Positions 14,268 to 16,087 of a stretch of 16,087 nucleotides of DNA are shown here, one piece after another. The notes beneath the pieces were generated by a model. It did not search any database, had not been told where the DNA came from, and worked only from the letters and a program-made list of their open reading frames with translations. The stretch comes from an uncultured Anaerovibrio sp. (GTDB lineage Bacteria; Bacillota; Negativicutes; Selenomonadales; Selenomonadaceae): the NCBI GenBank assembly GCA_900768695.1, contig CAAGDY010000303.1, positions 1 to 16,087 of the forward strand, given 5' to 3'. Both the position numbers and the translations under genes were made by a program. How positions within the stretch are numbered: the first letter of the stretch is position 1; each line of letters starts with the position of its first letter.

Positions 14268-15264
14268 TAGTACCTTCATCTCCTTCCGAAATTACTCTGG
14301 TAATCTGTACTGCCTTTTTCTTGCCAGAGGTACCAGGACGGCAATAAAACTTTTCGATATTGCCGATTATACATTTTAATTCATCATCAACTCGTGTATC
14401 CATCTGCAGGACATCCCCATAGCTGAGGGAAAGAAATTCCTGCACGGATATGTCGAATGACCCCATCTGGATAATAACGGGAACCGCGGTCCTGTTGATC
14501 TTTTTCCTGATAATCTCCTCATGCTCAGGATTCTCTTCCTTTGTCACGGAAGCCGCTACCCAGAAGGTAGTTGTCAGCTTGGACATAATCGGTTCCAGCA
14601 CCAGATACGGTATACATATATTCATCAGGCCCTCTACCGGGCCGATGCGCATCTGCAACGTGACAATAACCACCATGTCGCTTGGCGGCACAATCTGCGC
14701 AAACTGCGGATTGGACTCCATGGCCTCAATCTTCGGAGTAAACTGGACTACATTGGCCCAGGCCTCCTTCAGATGGCTCATGGCCTTATCAAAAACCCTG
14801 CGGATGACGGCCTCCTCTATCTCGGTCAGCACCCTGGACTTGACGGTGTTTTCACCCTGCCCGCCAAATACCCTGTCAATGATGGCAAAGCAGATGCCGG
14901 TGTCAAACTCCATGATGATATTGCCCTTGAGGGGCGGTACCGCCAATATGCCAATCACGCTTGGATTGGATATGGATTGAACAAATTCCTGATAAGTCAG
15001 CTGCTCCACCGAGGCTACCTCTACACTGACCAGCGCACGCAGATAGGTGGACAGGTAGGTGTTGAATAGCCGCGCGAAATTGTCATGCAGCATATTAAGG
15101 GTTCTGATCTGGTCTTTTGAAAATTTATCCGGTCTTTTGAAGTCGTAGGTTTTGACCTTTTTCTGCTCTTCTTCTGCCTTCATTGCGTCGGCGTTTACGT
15201 CGCCTGTGGCAAAAGCCGCCAGCAGCTTATCTATCTCAGACTGGGATAATACATCATCTGCCAA
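14260..15264 (-). CDS. fliM: FliM flagellar motor switch protein
   Basis: FliM is the C-ring protein that binds CheY-P and sets the direction of rotation. The 334-residue product begins with the CheY-binding peptide LSQSEIDKLLAAF (6-18). The middle CheC-like domain lacks phosphatase residues and carries the FliM GGxG motif (FGGQGE, about 133-138). A C-terminal SpoA domain follows (about 250-320), including FDISVQEFLSLSYGDVLQMD. The length is typical. The start is TTG (15264-15262), because the only nearby ATG codons are out of frame, the GGGGG ribosome-binding site is well placed about seven bases upstream, and the family begins with this motif. It starts 54 bases after fliL and overlaps the fliY start. 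Confidence 0.97.
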   Translation of the reverse strand: MADDVLSQSEIDKLLAAFATGDVNADAMKAEEEQKKVKTYDFKRPDKFSKDQIRTLNMLHDNFARLFNTYLSTYLRALVSVEVASVEQLTYQEFVQSISNPSVIGILAVPPLKGNIIMEFDTGICFAIIDRVFGGQGENTVKSRVLTEIEEAVIRRVFDKAMSHLKEAWANVVQFTPKIEAMESNPQFAQIVPPSDMVVIVTLQMRIGPVEGLMNICIPYLVLEPIMSKLTTTFWVAASVTKEENPEHEEIIRKKINRTAVPVIIQMGSFDISVQEFLSLSYGDVLQMDTRVDDELKCIIGNIEKFYCRPGTSGKKKAVQITRVISEGDEGTNG

Positions 15265-15318
15265 GCTCCATCCCCCTTTCCCCTTTTTCGTATTTCATAA
15301 CGTTTACTGCCTTACCTT

Positions 15319-15828
15319 TTACTGCAGCATGAAGCTAGTTATGTAGATATCATATACAGAGCCTTCGCCCAGGGCCTTGTTCAGCTCGGCCTTCAGCTTT
15401 GCCTTCAAGTCGTCCTGACGGGCTGCATCCAGCTCCTCCACCTTGACGGTGCGGATAATCTGCAGCGTGGTATCCATGATCTTGGTTTCGGCAACCGGTG
15501 TCAGCTTGCCTTCTGCCACGTTGTCCTCCCTGTCAGGATTCAGCTCAACGGTGATGCCCACCTTGAGGAAGCGGCTGGATTTGATGCCGCCAACATTGAC
15601 GATGATGCCTTCCTTCGGATCCCCCAGCTTCACGAATACGCCAGGCTCATGATTCCTGGTTTCCACGGCCGTAGAAGGACCTGTTGACATAACCTGGGTG
15701 GTGATAAAGTAGGATATCCCACCTGCTAGTATAAGACCTACCAGTATCAGCACTACAACGATTACTATTGGAAATTTCTTTCCTTTTTCCGCGGGAGCCG
15801 CCTCTTCAGTCTTTTCTTCATCAGCCAT
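15319..15828 (-). CDS. fliL: FliL flagellar basal body-associated protein
   Basis: FliL is a single-pass inner-membrane protein that surrounds and supports the stator units. The 169-residue product has a short charged cytoplasmic tail (1-18), one membrane helix (about 20-43) and a periplasmic stomatin-like domain. That domain contains features typical of the family: 'VNVGGIKSSRFLKVGITVEL', and a final segment 'LKAELNKALGEGSVYDIYITSFMLQ'. The ATG at 15828 is preceded by AAAGGAG about nine bases upstream. It is the first gene of the visible cluster; the 259 bases before it contain no gene. Confidence 0.95.
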   Translation of the reverse strand: MADEEKTEEAAPAEKGKKFPIVIVVVLILVGLILAGGISYFITTQVMSTGPSTAVETRNHEPGVFVKLGDPKEGIIVNVGGIKSSRFLKVGITVELNPDREDNVAEGKLTPVAETKIMDTTLQIIRTVKVEELDAARQDDLKAKLKAELNKALGEGSVYDIYITSFMLQ

Positions 15829-16087
15829 TGCGTTCCACTCCTTTTTTTATACTCTATAACATTAATCCCGCAGGGGGATTAAATTATATTCCTGCTTATT
15901 CTAAAGTCTGTTCATATTGAAGTGCATGTATGTAAACACACTTCACCAGTCACATAACTGTATTGCTATATACAATCCTACAGTTCCTATTTTACCAATA
16001 TTCTGCTAAATTACAACCTTTATACGAAAATCTTACCATAAAAAGGGTATTTTGCACTAGGAGTTTTCCAGTTATTTTACATTTTTG
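15829..16087 (-). promoter_or_regulatory. Non-coding AT-rich leader upstream of fliL with several inverted repeats
   Basis: No open frame with a ribosome-binding site is seen here on either strand. Three inverted repeats stand out. One is 15862-15869 with 15875-15882 (TTAATCCC/GGGATTAA, 5-base loop). The second is 15918-15924 with 15939-15945 (TGAAGTG/CACTTCA). The third is 15957-15984, an imperfect ACTGTA...TACAGT palindrome with an inner TTG/CAA pair. A TATAAT sequence lies on the minus strand at 15888-15883, but without a convincing -35 box. The block probably holds the promoter and 5' untranslated region of the fliL unit; whether transcription also enters from genes beyond 16087 cannot be seen. 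Confidence 0.45.
15989..16016 (-). promoter_or_regulatory. Possible sigma-A-type promoter upstream of fliL
   Basis: On the minus strand TTGTAA (16016-16011) and TAAAAT (15994-15989) are separated by 16 bases, matching consensus at 4/6 and 5/6. The imperfect ACTGTA palindrome starts a few bases downstream, near where transcription would begin. In AT-rich sequence such matches arise by chance, so this is weaker than the cheY promoter. No sigma-28 (SigD/FliA) type TAAA-N15-GCCGATAA motif was recognised. Confidence 0.3.

Noticed and set aside
15862..15882. The TTAATCCC/GGGATTAA hairpin as a terminator
   Set aside because: It is not followed directly by a T-run on the minus strand, and no gene ends nearby inside the window. 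It is reported only as part of the leader.
1..16087. Mobile elements, CRISPR arrays, tRNA/rRNA genes or defence genes
   Set aside because: None is visible: the coding content is fully accounted for by a conserved flagellar/chemotaxis operon with short gaps and no transposase or regularly spaced repeats.

Overview
The window is one uninterrupted block of flagellar and chemotaxis genes, all read from the minus strand. Following transcription (right to left) the order is fliL, fliM, fliY, cheY, fliO, fliP, fliQ, fliR, flhB, flhA, flhF, flhG, a PilZ-domain gene, cheB, cheA and the first 47 codons of cheW. This is the core order of the fla/che operon of Bacillota (Bacillus subtilis and relatives). 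The CheC-FliN fusion FliY and the placement of cheY between fliY and fliO are typical of that phylum. Moderate G+C and Ala/Pro/Lys-rich linkers would suit a motile anaerobe of the Negativicutes (Selenomonas-like), but that finer placement is a guess. No mobile elements, tRNAs, rRNAs or CRISPR arrays are seen.

Region 15829-16087 is a non-coding, AT-rich leader upstream of fliL with several inverted repeats and possible promoters. Region 12996-15828 holds fliL, fliM and fliY: the stator-associated protein and the switch/C-ring proteins. A 126-base gap at 12870-12995 carries a strong sigma-A-type promoter built on a near-perfect palindrome, which also forms a second promoter pointing the other way. 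Region 4274-12869 runs from cheY through the export gate (fliOPQR, flhB, flhA) to the flagellar placement GTPase/ATPase pair (flhF, flhG). An 88- to 106-base gap follows with a second good sigma-A-type promoter. Region 1-4167 is the signalling end: a YcgR-like c-di-GMP effector, the methylesterase CheB, the kinase CheA and the coupling protein CheW.

The products form one pathway. CheW and CheA link receptors to CheY; CheB adapts the receptors; CheY-P binds FliM and FliY in the C-ring, and FliY probably also dephosphorylates CheY-P. FliPQR-FlhB-FlhA form the type III export gate that builds the filament. FlhF and FlhG set where and how many flagella are made. The PilZ protein probably couples c-di-GMP to motor braking. 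Junctions are tight (1-base overlaps at cheY/fliO and pilZ/cheB, zero spacing at flhA/flhF), so translational coupling is likely.

I do not see a wholly new system here. The points that merit attention are the palindromic face-to-face promoters before cheY, the structured leader before fliL, the unusually long linkers in CheB, FlhF and FliY, and the uncertain or non-ATG starts of fliM, fliP, fliR and flhB.
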